Shown here: piece by piece, positions 1 to 6,425 of the stretch
Position numbering within the stretch: the stretch's first letter is position 1
How the letters are laid out: the number at the start of each line of letters is the position of its first letter
Source of the DNA: Armatimonadota bacterium
GTDB taxonomy: Bacteria; Armatimonadota; UBA5829
Reading direction: 5' to 3'
Length of the DNA: 14,118 nt
NCBI GenBank assembly: GCA_026415535.1
Contig: JAOAGX010000023.1
Location: 1-14,118, forward strand
The notes under the pieces: model-generated
Told to the model about the DNA's origin: nothing
Seen by the model: the letters and a program-made list of their open reading frames with translations, nothing else
Databases searched by the model: none
Translations under genes and position numbers: made by a program

Positions 1-409
1 TGCGAACACCGTGTGCCCCATAGCGAATTGCAAGCTTAACCACATGAGGCAAGACGGCCGGGTGAGCGTGTAGGTGCCAGTGTCCGTCCACATGAGAAAG
101 TGGGAGACCCGTCGACGCAAACGCCTCAAACTGCTCCACAAGCTTCGATCCGACCTGCTCCCGAGCACTCTTGTCAAAGTAATAGGTGAGCGCCGTACGA
201 ACGGGGTTGCGTTCGGAAAGGACGATGTGCAATCCCACAGCAAGGGTGGGATCACGATGCGCCAACTCAATCGCGCCTCGAGCCGCTTGTCCGCCAATCA
301 TTAAACTGGCAGTTGTCAGGAGCTCTCCCTGACGAGCCAGCGCAACCGCCGAATTGATCGGTTCAGACGCTCCAAAATCGTCCGCAGTAATGATGAGCCG
401 AATGGCCAT
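1..409 (-). CDS. hpnK: HpnK-like polysaccharide-deacetylase-fold protein (YdjC/ChbG superfamily), C-terminus cut by window edge
   Basis: Reading inward from an ATG at 407-409, the minus strand is open to the window edge and gives 136 residues. The N-terminus has the metal-binding TADDFG motif (residues 8-13), then SLMIGG, then AVGLHIVL with H61, and HVDGHWHLH (residues 106-114) with its metal-ligand histidines. The stretch QFEAFASTGLPLSHVDGH closely resembles HpnK, a hopanoid-biosynthesis-associated member of the YdjC/ChbG carbohydrate deacetylase superfamily. The biochemical substrate of HpnK is not established. From memory, HpnK proteins usually have about 20-25 more residues between the GLH motif and the YYF segment; here that stretch is short. 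No Shine-Dalgarno site is visible. A TATTAT (minus strand, 416-421) lies 6 nt before the ATG, so the message may be nearly leaderless. It diverges from the hpnG-like gene, which supports the assignment. An alternative is a generic ChbG-type diacetylchitooligosaccharide deacetylase. Confidence 0.8.
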   Translation of the reverse strand, partial: MAIRLIITADDFGASEPINSAVALARQGELLTTASLMIGGQAARGAIELAHRDPTLAVGLHIVLSERNPVRTALTYYFDKSAREQVGSKLVEQFEAFASTGLPLSHVDGHWHLHAHPAVLPHVVKLAIRYGAHGVR

Positions 410-575
410 AACGTGATAATAGTACCCTGCTTTGCAGGTTGACCACCACAAGACTGATAATTACACAACCGGTATTTTGTCGTCTTCAGAACGGGCCATC
501 AAGATGAGCCGAGTTTTCGACGATTCTCCGGTTTGCGCAAAACAATGGTAAAACCGTCTACGCTTGTGTTGTGCA

Positions 576-1331
576 ATGGTAGCTTTGAACAGAATTGGGA
601 TTGTATTTGCACTAAAAAAAGAACGAAGCGGACTTGAGCGCGTGTTTACAGAAGCGCGAGTCACGGCCCGTTATGACAAAAACATGGTCCGTTGGTCAAT
701 AGGAGAAACAGAAATCCTAGGGTCGGTAAGCGGCATCGGTGCCAACCGAGCAAGACAAACAACTAGACTTCTTATCGACTGCGGTGCGAAAACAATCTTC
801 TGCGCTGGGTTTGCAGCTGGACTGAACCCAGAGTTGCGAGCTGGTGATGTGCTGGTTGCAAAACGAGTCATTCGAAAAACGTCGACCGATTTTGAGGCAA
901 TCGAATGCGACGCCATTGTTTTAACGCAGCCGATTAACGCGGGCTACCTAGTACGAACTGGCAACCTAGTAACTTGGGATGACGTAGTGTGCATGCCATC
1001 TCAAAAGAGACAAATACGAGACAAAACACGAGCCGATGCTCTCGACATGGAATCTTATTCCGTCGGACAGGTTTGTAGAGAGCGAGGAGTCTTATTCGCG
1101 GCGGTGCGAGTCATAAGTGACACAGCAGATGACGAACTGCCGGAAATTGCCGAGTTACTGGCAAGAACTCAAAACACGCTGGCAAAGCTGATTCTCGCGA
1201 TACCGAGGCCTAAGCATTGGTCTTCCCTAACAAAACTCCGTAAGCAGTCGGCACTTGCATCCCGAAACTTGGGCAATTACCTGGGACTTGCACTCCTTAG
1301 AACAAACCGGGAAGAGCAATCCCACCCGTAA
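576..1331 (+). CDS. hpnG: HpnG-like nucleoside phosphorylase (hopanoid-associated, PNP/UDP phosphorylase family)
   Basis: The product has 251 residues from the ATG at 576; a TTG 12 nt upstream is the only earlier start in the frame, and neither has a clear ribosome site. The N-terminus (IGIVFALKKER) matches nucleosidase folds. A glycine-rich CAGFAAGLNPELRAGD (residues 76-91) and DMES (157-160), the conserved Met-Glu of the nucleoside pocket, are followed by ISDTADDELP (180-189), which supplies the catalytic Asp region. The tail RPKHWSSLTKLRKQSALASRNLG resembles the C-terminal helix typical of HpnG rather than of MTA/SAH nucleosidase. HpnG removes adenine from adenosylhopane to give ribosylhopane in C35 hopanoid synthesis. 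The divergent hpnK-like neighbour supports that role; no squalene-hopene cyclase or hpnH is in view. Its last 35 bp overlap the 3' end of ybaB on the other strand. An MTA/SAH or futalosine-hydrolase-like activity is the alternative. Confidence 0.78.
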   Translation: MVALNRIGIVFALKKERSGLERVFTEARVTARYDKNMVRWSIGETEILGSVSGIGANRARQTTRLLIDCGAKTIFCAGFAAGLNPELRAGDVLVAKRVIRKTSTDFEAIECDAIVLTQPINAGYLVRTGNLVTWDDVVCMPSQKRQIRDKTRADALDMESYSVGQVCRERGVLFAAVRVISDTADDELPEIAELLARTQNTLAKLILAIPRPKHWSSLTKLRKQSALASRNLGNYLGLALLRTNREEQSHP

Positions 1332-1635
1332 TCTCCTGAAGACGGGCTGCCTTAATCTCGAAACCCTTCTCCAAAACCTCGCGCACCGCGCTTACTATCA
1401 AGTCCTCCAACATCTCGACGTCGTCTGGATCCACTACCTGAGGATCGATTTTGATTTCCAGAACCTCGCCCTTGGCGTTAGCAACGGCCTTTACCATTCC
1501 CCCACCGGAAGTTGCCTCGACGCGCTGATTTGCAAGTTCTTCCTCAAGTTTCTGGGTATCCTCAGCCATTTTCTGCACCTGGCGCATCATTTCGCCAAGG
1601 CCGGGTATGTTTCCGAACGGGTTTCGCTTGGACAT
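1297..1635 (-). CDS. ybaB: YbaB/EbfC family nucleoid-associated protein
   Basis: The product is 112 residues, the usual size for the family. It begins MSKRNPFGNIPGLGEMMRQVQKM, the classic amphipathic first helix of YbaB/EbfC, and has the conserved GGGMVKAVANAKGEVLEIKIDP core (about residues 44-65), followed by VDPDDVEMLEDLIVSAVREVLEK. These proteins are homodimers that bind DNA with little sequence preference. The ATG lies 7 nt past the dnaX stop, with an AGAGGAG ribosome site inside the end of dnaX, so the two are co-translated or at least co-transcribed. The pair dnaX-ybaB is widely conserved. Its 3' end overlaps the end of the convergent hpnG-like gene by 35 bp, and the recR gene that often follows is absent. 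Confidence 0.95.
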   Translation of the reverse strand: MSKRNPFGNIPGLGEMMRQVQKMAEDTQKLEEELANQRVEATSGGGMVKAVANAKGEVLEIKIDPQVVDPDDVEMLEDLIVSAVREVLEKGFEIKAARLQEITGGIALPGLF

Positions 1636-1642
1636 CTATAAC

Positions 1643-3424
1643 TTACTCCTCTTGCCACGGGTCCGGGCCGGGGTCTGTTTCTTCCCTGCCATCGAACACG
1701 GTCAATATGTCGTTTATGCGCGGATGCTCTACAGGCCGGGGCTCAGGTGTCTTGGTCGCTACTTCCGATGGATCCCGGCCATTCTCTTCAGTGATTAAAG
1801 TTGTGTTTATCTTGAAGCGCACGCCCAAAACCTGCTCTATTGCGTCCGCGATCTTCTCGGCGTTTTCCCGAGTCTTTTCGTAGTGAAATTTGTGCTTAGC
1901 GTCAAAGCCTATCGTGAGTAGCGAACCGTTAAGATTGACAGGTAATCCCTCTCGAGCAAGTGCGGCTTCGCTCACTCGCCTCATTACGCGCTGCAGATAG
2001 GACAACACTTTCTGCCAGTTGCGTTGGACGTCGATAAGAGTAACCGATCGAACTGGTGACCCAGATTTCTCGACGGTGGGCTCGGATTGTGAAGCAATCG
2101 GCGAAACAGATTCGTCGGAGAAAGGATCGTACTCATCCGAAGCAGGATCAGCAGAAGCATCGCCCACGCTGGACCCCGATTCCGACATGCAGATAGGTCC
2201 GACTTTGCTTTCAAACTTTCTGTCGTCCCCCTTTGTAAGTGAAACAACAGAGGAATCTTTCTCATTTGCAAAGGTGGCAGAATACGAAGTATCCTCCTTC
2301 GTAAGGGAAGCGGCTAACGGAGTATCACCCTTAGCTTGAAAGTTAGTAATCGGGCGTGCCATTGACTTGAGCAATGCCATCTCCAGCCCCAGACGATGTT
2401 GCTCATTATACCTCAAATCCTTTTCAGCAGCTGAAAAAACTTCAATCGCGTGCAGAAGCCGATCCTCTGAGTATCTATCGGCCTGAGCCCTCCAACGAGG
2501 ATTCTCGGCTCGTTGTTCGTCGGCACCAACTTTTAGGGCCAACAAGTCGCGGAAGTGGTTCGCGGCAGATCTCAGCAATTCACGAACGTCGCCACCTTCG
2601 CGTAGGAGCCTGTCCGCGAGGTCGAACGCCGCCGAAGTGTCTTGCGACGCCACCACGTCGCCTATCTCAAGCAGCACGTCTTCCTCCACAGCGCCTACTA
2701 CCGTATAAACGTCCCGCGCGGTAATCGCACCGCCGGTATATGCTGCCACCTGTTCAAGAACACTCAGAGCATCCCGATATGAACCGGCTGCAAGCCGCGC
2801 GATCAGTTCGACAGCGTCGTCCTCAAACGAGAAGCCTTCCGCCTGAATCACATGCCGAAGTCGGCCCGCGATCTCGGCCACAGTTCCGCGGCGAAAGTCG
2901 AATTCCTGACACCGCGAGCGAATAGTGATCGGGATCTTGCCGGATTCGGTGGTCGCCAGAATGAACACCGCGTGTGAGGGCGGCTCCTCAAGAGTCTTTA
3001 AGAAGGCATCCTTGGCCGTAGCCGACAACTGATGTGCCTCGTCGATAATGTAGACCTTGTATCGTAGACGCATCGGGGGATACTTGACGCCCTCCCGAAG
3101 CGCATCCACATCCTCAACACCCCGGTTAGAAGCGGCGTCCATTTCAATCACGTCAACCGCGGAGCCGTTTGTGATTGACTCGCACGCCTCACAACGATTG
3201 CACGGATCAGGAGTAGGGCCTGAGCCTGACATACAGTTAAGGGCCTTGGCGATCAAACGTGCAACAGTTGTCTTGCCCGTTCCACGCGAACCGCAGAATA
3301 GATACCCGTGCGCAACTCGCCCTGCTCTGATGGCATTCTTGATGGTCTTGACGACGTGGTCCTGACCGACAACGTCATCGAAAGTTTGAGACCGGTATTT
3401 GCGATATAAAGACACATAGTGCAT
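1643..3424 (-). CDS. dnaX: DNA polymerase III subunit gamma/tau (clamp loader ATPase)
   Basis: The product has 593 residues from the ATG at 3424, where the family-typical MHYVSLYRKYRSQTFDDVVGQ begins; an upstream in-frame TTG at 3463 would add 13 unconserved residues and overlaps a hairpin/T-tract, so I reject it. The AAA+ module shows Walker A GSRGTGKT (45-52), a four-cysteine zinc site (C64, C75, C78, C81), Walker B with DEAH (128-131) and the SRC motif (170-172). A helical collar follows to about residue 355, then a Ser/Asp-rich linker (about 360-465) and a C-terminal domain starting near VTLIDVQRNWQKVL that should bind the polymerase. It loads the sliding clamp onto primed DNA. The linker carries a degenerate tandem repeat (separate entry). 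I see no A-rich slippery heptamer of the Escherichia coli type, so a shorter gamma form is not predicted from sequence. Confidence 0.97.
   Translation of the reverse strand: MHYVSLYRKYRSQTFDDVVGQDHVVKTIKNAIRAGRVAHGYLFCGSRGTGKTTVARLIAKALNCMSGSGPTPDPCNRCEACESITNGSAVDVIEMDAASNRGVEDVDALREGVKYPPMRLRYKVYIIDEAHQLSATAKDAFLKTLEEPPSHAVFILATTESGKIPITIRSRCQEFDFRRGTVAEIAGRLRHVIQAEGFSFEDDAVELIARLAAGSYRDALSVLEQVAAYTGGAITARDVYTVVGAVEEDVLLEIGDVVASQDTSAAFDLADRLLREGGDVRELLRSAANHFRDLLALKVGADEQRAENPRWRAQADRYSEDRLLHAIEVFSAAEKDLRYNEQHRLGLEMALLKSMARPITNFQAKGDTPLAASLTKEDTSYSATFANEKDSSVVSLTKGDDRKFESKVGPICMSESGSSVGDASADPASDEYDPFSDESVSPIASQSEPTVEKSGSPVRSVTLIDVQRNWQKVLSYLQRVMRRVSEAALAREGLPVNLNGSLLTIGFDAKHKFHYEKTRENAEKIADAIEQVLGVRFKINTTLITEENGRDPSEVATKTPEPRPVEHPRINDILTVFDGREETDPGPDPWQEE
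2207..2341 (-). repeat. Degenerate 33-bp tandem repeat inside the dnaX linker
   Basis: Four consecutive in-frame units encode FQAKGDTPLAAS, LTKEDTSYSAT, FANEKDSSVVS and LTKGDDRKFES (DnaX residues 362-406). The shared pattern is an aliphatic or aromatic residue, then Lys-(Gly/Glu/Asp)-Asp, then Ser/Thr-rich residues. The first unit is one codon longer. At the DNA level units 2 and 4 both contain CTTACRAAGG followed by a G-rich stretch (minus strand), and unit 2 contains a short hairpin, GGATAC-TTC-GTATTC. The repeat sits between the ATPase part and the C-terminal domain, where sequence is usually unconstrained. It may come from an intergenic-type repeat that entered the gene in frame, or from local slippage. 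Confidence 0.6.
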
Positions 3425-3461
3425 AGCCGACCGCAAAGTCGAAAATTGCAAGTCAAAAGCC

Positions 3462-3502
3462 AAAAATGAGTAGCCGAAAGCAATTTGTGCGGATTTTTCG
3501 GC
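3462..3502 (-). terminator. Hairpin with T-tract between ffs and dnaX
   Basis: On the minus strand GCCGAAA (3496-3502) can pair with TTTCGGC (3473-3479) across a 16-nt loop, and five Ts follow at 3462-3466 after a 6-nt gap. This could end the SRP RNA transcript or act as an attenuator before dnaX. The loop is long and the T-tract is not immediately adjacent, so confidence is moderate. Confidence 0.45.
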
Positions 3503-3542
3503 AGCGCACCCCTGACTTCTCTACTCTTCCCCCGAATGGAGA

Positions 3543-3816
3543 GTGATCGTGCACCTGCCTCCGATAAGGCCGCCCAAGGATAGCGCCGGCAGCCGGCTCC
3601 AGTCGGACGTCACTGCGGCACATGCGCGAACGCGCTTACCGCTGCTTCCTTCCGGACCTGACGGGGTTCACGCGACGGGCATTGCGCAGGGCCCGGCTCT
3701 CAACACCGCCTGCCGGAGCCCTTTCTCAAACGACCAGACCTCGGGCAGGAATTCGACCCCGCTATAGCGGATTGCGGGTTACAGGGCACCGCTGGCTCCC
3801 CGTCTAGCACGATCAC
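3543..3816 (-). ncRNA. ffs: Signal recognition particle RNA, large form with Alu domain
   Basis: The minus strand carries the domain IV hallmark GTCAGGTCCGGAAGGAAGCA, with the asymmetric loop and GGAAG tetraloop that bind Ffh. Upstream are GACGGGGAG, GCGGTGCCCTGTAACCCG, CAATCCGCTATAGCGGGG and CGAATTCC, typical of the Alu-domain half, then CCTGCGCAATG; downstream is CATGTGCCGCAG. The ends GTGATCGTGC and GCACGATCAC are perfect complements and close the molecule, giving about 274 nt. This is the long Gram-positive/archaeal-like architecture, not the 4.5S RNA of Escherichia coli. The RNA forms the core of the SRP that targets nascent membrane and secreted proteins. Its place just upstream of dnaX matches the Bacillus order (scr-dnaX). 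Short open frames on the other strand here are artefacts. Confidence 0.96.
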
Positions 3817-3823
3817 AAGTAAA

Positions 3824-3829
3824 AGGATA
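3824..3829 (-). promoter_or_regulatory. Probable -10 element of ffs
   Basis: TATCCT on the minus strand ends 7 nt before the predicted 5' end of the SRP RNA at 3816, the spacing expected for a -10 box. No good -35 hexamer is seen 17 nt further upstream, so this is a placement-based call. Confidence 0.4.
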
Positions 3830-3965
3830 CCGCAAACGCGAGGTGATTACTAGTAGGTGCGAGGTGTTTTGTACGTCAGGAAAATGGGTTCACAAAAACA
3901 ACCAAAGCCCTACTCCAGGGCATTTCGTTCCGAACGATCAAGCCGGAAAAGAATTTTGACGTAAC

Positions 3966-4065
3966 GCCGAGATCCTTCGCTTCGCTCGGGATAGCGAGAA
4001 GCAGTCAACATGAGTGTGAATTGCTATTATGAGCGTAAATTCTTATCACGAACGTAGCGGAAGAA
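3966..4065. repeat. Intergenic palindromic repeat block (CTTCGCT-CGCTC type)
   Basis: The sequence GAGATCCTTCGCTTCGCTCG (from 3969) followed by ATAGCGAGAAGC, and further right GAACGTAGCGGAAGAACC, are diverged left and right halves of the widespread intergenic repeat whose usual form is ATTCTTCGCTKCGCTCAGAATGAC. CTTCGCT can pair with AGCGAGAAG, with a 2-nt bulge. Relatives occur at 8094-8156 and 12871-12903 in this window. The 3830-4090 spacer has no gene; apart from this block and the inverted repeat at 4054-4096 I see nothing in it. Confidence 0.6.
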
Positions 4066-4096
4066 CCTCCCGCACCATCAAATCCGATTCCGCTAC
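4054..4096 (-). terminator. 9-bp inverted repeat spanning the end of the ABC/TPR operon
   Basis: GTAGCGGAA (4054-4062) and TTCCGCTAC (4088-4096) are exact reverse complements separated by 25 nt. On the minus strand the stem begins at the TAG stop codon of the TPR gene. There is no T-tract after it, so it may stabilise the 3' end or act as a Rho-type end rather than as an intrinsic terminator. One arm also looks like part of the repeat block at 3966-4065. Confidence 0.4.
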
Positions 4097-5559
4097 ATAA
4101 CGTCTTTCCTGGTCAAAACAAATTCCTTACGCAAGAGACGGAATCCGGGCTGTGTGCGAAGATCAAGATAGCGTTTGTCTCTCAGCGCCTCGCCTTTCCA
4201 ACCAATTCGGTCCTGGACATAATCCGGCGCATCGGACTGCTGTGGCACAAACGTGATTACTACTCTATACTTGTCCGCCTTGAATGGATAAAATTCCGGG
4301 TCCTGGCTAAGATCGATTCGGTCTGAGAACGTACCCCCGCTGACATAGGCACTGTCCCATGCGACCGTCTTGGTTTTGTCTATCTTGTAGCTAAACGTTT
4401 TGAGTTGGGGCATTTTGTAGTCGTAGTCGCAAATCATCCACCGGACACGGCATCCGTCGCGCCAAAGTTTTCGCTGATCCGGCGGAAGCTTCTGATTGTC
4501 ACGGTAGAAATGGGTTAGCACTTCGGAGGCAAGGTCCTTATACTCCGACACTGGTACCAGGTTGATCTTGCCCTTTAGTATAAAAACCTTGGGAGCAATT
4601 TTTTTCCAGGTGACCTCGAAGCCGGCGTCCAGAGGCTTCAGAGCATCTCTCGGAGGATCATTGGCAGCTTTTCGGCGTTCGTAGTCCGCGCGAGTAGCTT
4701 TTGCAGCCTCCACTAACTCGGGCGGCGCGTTTCTTCGAGCCAGGCGCTCCATCAGCTCAACACCCTTGCGATAGGCTTCCATGTTGCCGTATCTATAGGC
4801 CAGCCGGAGATACAAAAGTGCAAGGTTACGATCACAAACGTCCAGTGTGGTCTCGTCGCCGTATCCCTTGCTACGCTCCCTCGCAATGGCCTCCTCAGCC
4901 CGGCGCCTAGCCACACCCCACTGCCGGATCGCATCATCAAATCGACCCACCTTCTCGTACTGATGAGCTAGCATTCGGTCTGTGTAATCCGGTCTAGGAA
5001 CCTTCTTGCCTGTGTTAGGATCCCTGCCGGGTAGTTTACACGCCTTTTCTATGCACTCAAGGGCCTTCTCGTAGTCAAGCACCTTCTTGTTGTAATGAGT
5101 CCATCCCAGCTCGAAATAGAGGTCCCAAATGCCAGGGTTTTTTCTGATTCCCTCCTCAAGAAGAGCTATTGCTGAGGGGATATAACGCTTGTCCGACATC
5201 TGGTTGCTATCCACAAAATTGTAGTCCAAATGCCACGCCCCTGTGGTGTAAACGTCGATGTTGTGCGGATCCAACCAGGTTACGAGTCGAACTATGGGAA
5301 TGATCGCCTCGTACTTACCTTCGTGAAAGAAGGTATCCGCCCGAACCCAGAGCGCACCTGCAATGACTTCCTTAAAACCAGCAAGCGACGCCACAATAAA
5401 CTGCCCTGGAAGTTGGGCCATTAGTTCTCCTCGACCCTCATGCTTTTCGGGAGGAACCAGCTTTAGCTGTATAGGATCGGCTATCTGTTGCACCAAGCCG
5501 ATCGCGATCAAAAGGAGAACGACCAACACCCATAAGGGCTTCGAGCTTCCTTCGCCCAC
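4093..5559 (-). CDS. Membrane-anchored TPR protein linked to an ABC exporter; function unknown
   Basis: The product has 488 residues from a GTG at 5559. An AGGAGG site 7 nt before the GTG lies inside the permease gene, and the stop-to-start gap is 2 nt, so translation is coupled. Residues about 9-24 form a single hydrophobic helix with no cleavage motif, suggesting an anchor with the rest outside the cytoplasm. Residues about 60-115 (GFKEVIAGALWVRADTFFHE, then AIIPIVRLVTWLDPHN) have the look of TPR-like proteins with WxRAD and LDPH motifs; further helical pairs lie near 127-175 and 193-225. The last 175 residues are rich in aromatic and beta-prone sequence with no family I recognise. Its position after an ABC ATPase and permease suggests an accessory or scaffold for that transporter, but this is inference. 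No enzyme motif is visible. Confidence 0.75.
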   Translation of the reverse strand: MGEGSSKPLWVLVVLLLIAIGLVQQIADPIQLKLVPPEKHEGRGELMAQLPGQFIVASLAGFKEVIAGALWVRADTFFHEGKYEAIIPIVRLVTWLDPHNIDVYTTGAWHLDYNFVDSNQMSDKRYIPSAIALLEEGIRKNPGIWDLYFELGWTHYNKKVLDYEKALECIEKACKLPGRDPNTGKKVPRPDYTDRMLAHQYEKVGRFDDAIRQWGVARRRAEEAIARERSKGYGDETTLDVCDRNLALLYLRLAYRYGNMEAYRKGVELMERLARRNAPPELVEAAKATRADYERRKAANDPPRDALKPLDAGFEVTWKKIAPKVFILKGKINLVPVSEYKDLASEVLTHFYRDNQKLPPDQRKLWRDGCRVRWMICDYDYKMPQLKTFSYKIDKTKTVAWDSAYVSGGTFSDRIDLSQDPEFYPFKADKYRVVITFVPQQSDAPDYVQDRIGWKGEALRDKRYLDLRTQPGFRLLRKEFVLTRKDVM

Positions 5560-5561
5560 GC

Positions 5562-6425
5562 TTAGACCTCCTTCCTTCTGAAGACTATTACCGCCAGAAG
5601 CATCATCACCAAGGCATAGAGAATCGCGTAAAGCGTCACTATGCCCGTATACATGGGTATGCTCTTGACTTGTGTCTCCGGATGGAGAAGAGGATTGGTG
5701 ATGTTGAACTTGTCAAAGTTCGGAACAATGATATGGAGGACCTTGTAAAAGGTTTTCAAGACAACGTGCAGTTTGGCATCAGGACTGGCTAGGGTCTCGG
5801 TCAGCGGCGCCATTACCCCGACTATGTACACTCCCAGTCCCATAAAGAAGTTCACTGTCGGCGTTAACACAACTGAGAGAAACAACACCACCGAGCTCAG
5901 AAGCAGGAACTGGAAGTAAATCATAATCACTCCCCAAACCATATTCCAGTCCCAAAGGCCGACTTGCTGCATGCCCACAACGGGAATGCCTGATTCCTCT
6001 CTCGCCAACGGCTGCTCCGCTCCCCAGGCCTTGAAGACGCATACCGCGATAAACACTACTCCCATGACAGCTACGTTAATTGCAAGCGTCAGAAACGCAC
6101 CTAGGAACTTACCGACGATGAACTCATAACGCTTCACGGGCTTTGAAAGAATCGTGTAGATCGTGCGGCGTTCGATCTCCTGAGGGATTAGCGACACGCC
6201 CATCACGAGGCTAATCAGCCACGCCGCAACCGCCATCAAACCCAAACCAAAGCTTTTGACAAGCATTATGTCGGTCGACGACCCTGCCCGCGACGAAAAT
6301 GAAAGCGTCTGCGAGAACGACAACGATATGATGATAAGTCCGATCGCAACTACCAGGAAGATCTGCAGAACTTTCTTTCTGAGCGCGTCGCCGATCGTGG
6401 TTTTTGCAATCGACCAGATTATCAT
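5562..6425 (-). CDS. ABC-2 type transporter permease
   Basis: The product has 287 residues with six likely membrane helices (about 20-37, 61-80, 107-130, 162-186, 190-208 and 258-281). The stretch ERRTIYTILSKPVKRYEFIVGKFLG (residues 85-109) after helix 2 is the characteristic cytoplasmic coupling region of ABC-2 permeases of the NosY type. A soluble loop (about 131-160) and a longer one (about 209-257) face outward or lie at the interface. The ATG overlaps the TGA of the upstream ATPase (ATGA), with a GGGAGG site just before. It should dimerise and pair with the ATPase to form an exporter. The substrate cannot be told from sequence. Confidence 0.88.
   Translation of the reverse strand: MIIWSIAKTTIGDALRKKVLQIFLVVAIGLIIISLSFSQTLSFSSRAGSSTDIMLVKSFGLGLMAVAAWLISLVMGVSLIPQEIERRTIYTILSKPVKRYEFIVGKFLGAFLTLAINVAVMGVVFIAVCVFKAWGAEQPLAREESGIPVVGMQQVGLWDWNMVWGVIMIYFQFLLLSSVVLFLSVVLTPTVNFFMGLGVYIVGVMAPLTETLASPDAKLHVVLKTFYKVLHIIVPNFDKFNITNPLLHPETQVKSIPMYTGIVTLYAILYALVMMLLAVIVFRRKEV

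Noticed and set aside
439..463. TTGACC...TAATTA as a promoter for hpnG
   Set aside because: The spacer is only 13 bp and the site lies over 100 nt upstream with no supporting elements.
1643..3424. Programmed frameshift to make a short DnaX gamma form
   Set aside because: I found no A-AAA-AAG-type slippery heptamer in the dnaX coding strand; the run GTTTTTTC near 2437 is in the wrong composition and has no suitable stimulatory context that I can see.
3543..3807. Two plus-strand open frames of 61-74 codons
   Set aside because: They lie wholly within the SRP RNA gene on the other strand and follow from its GC-rich helices.
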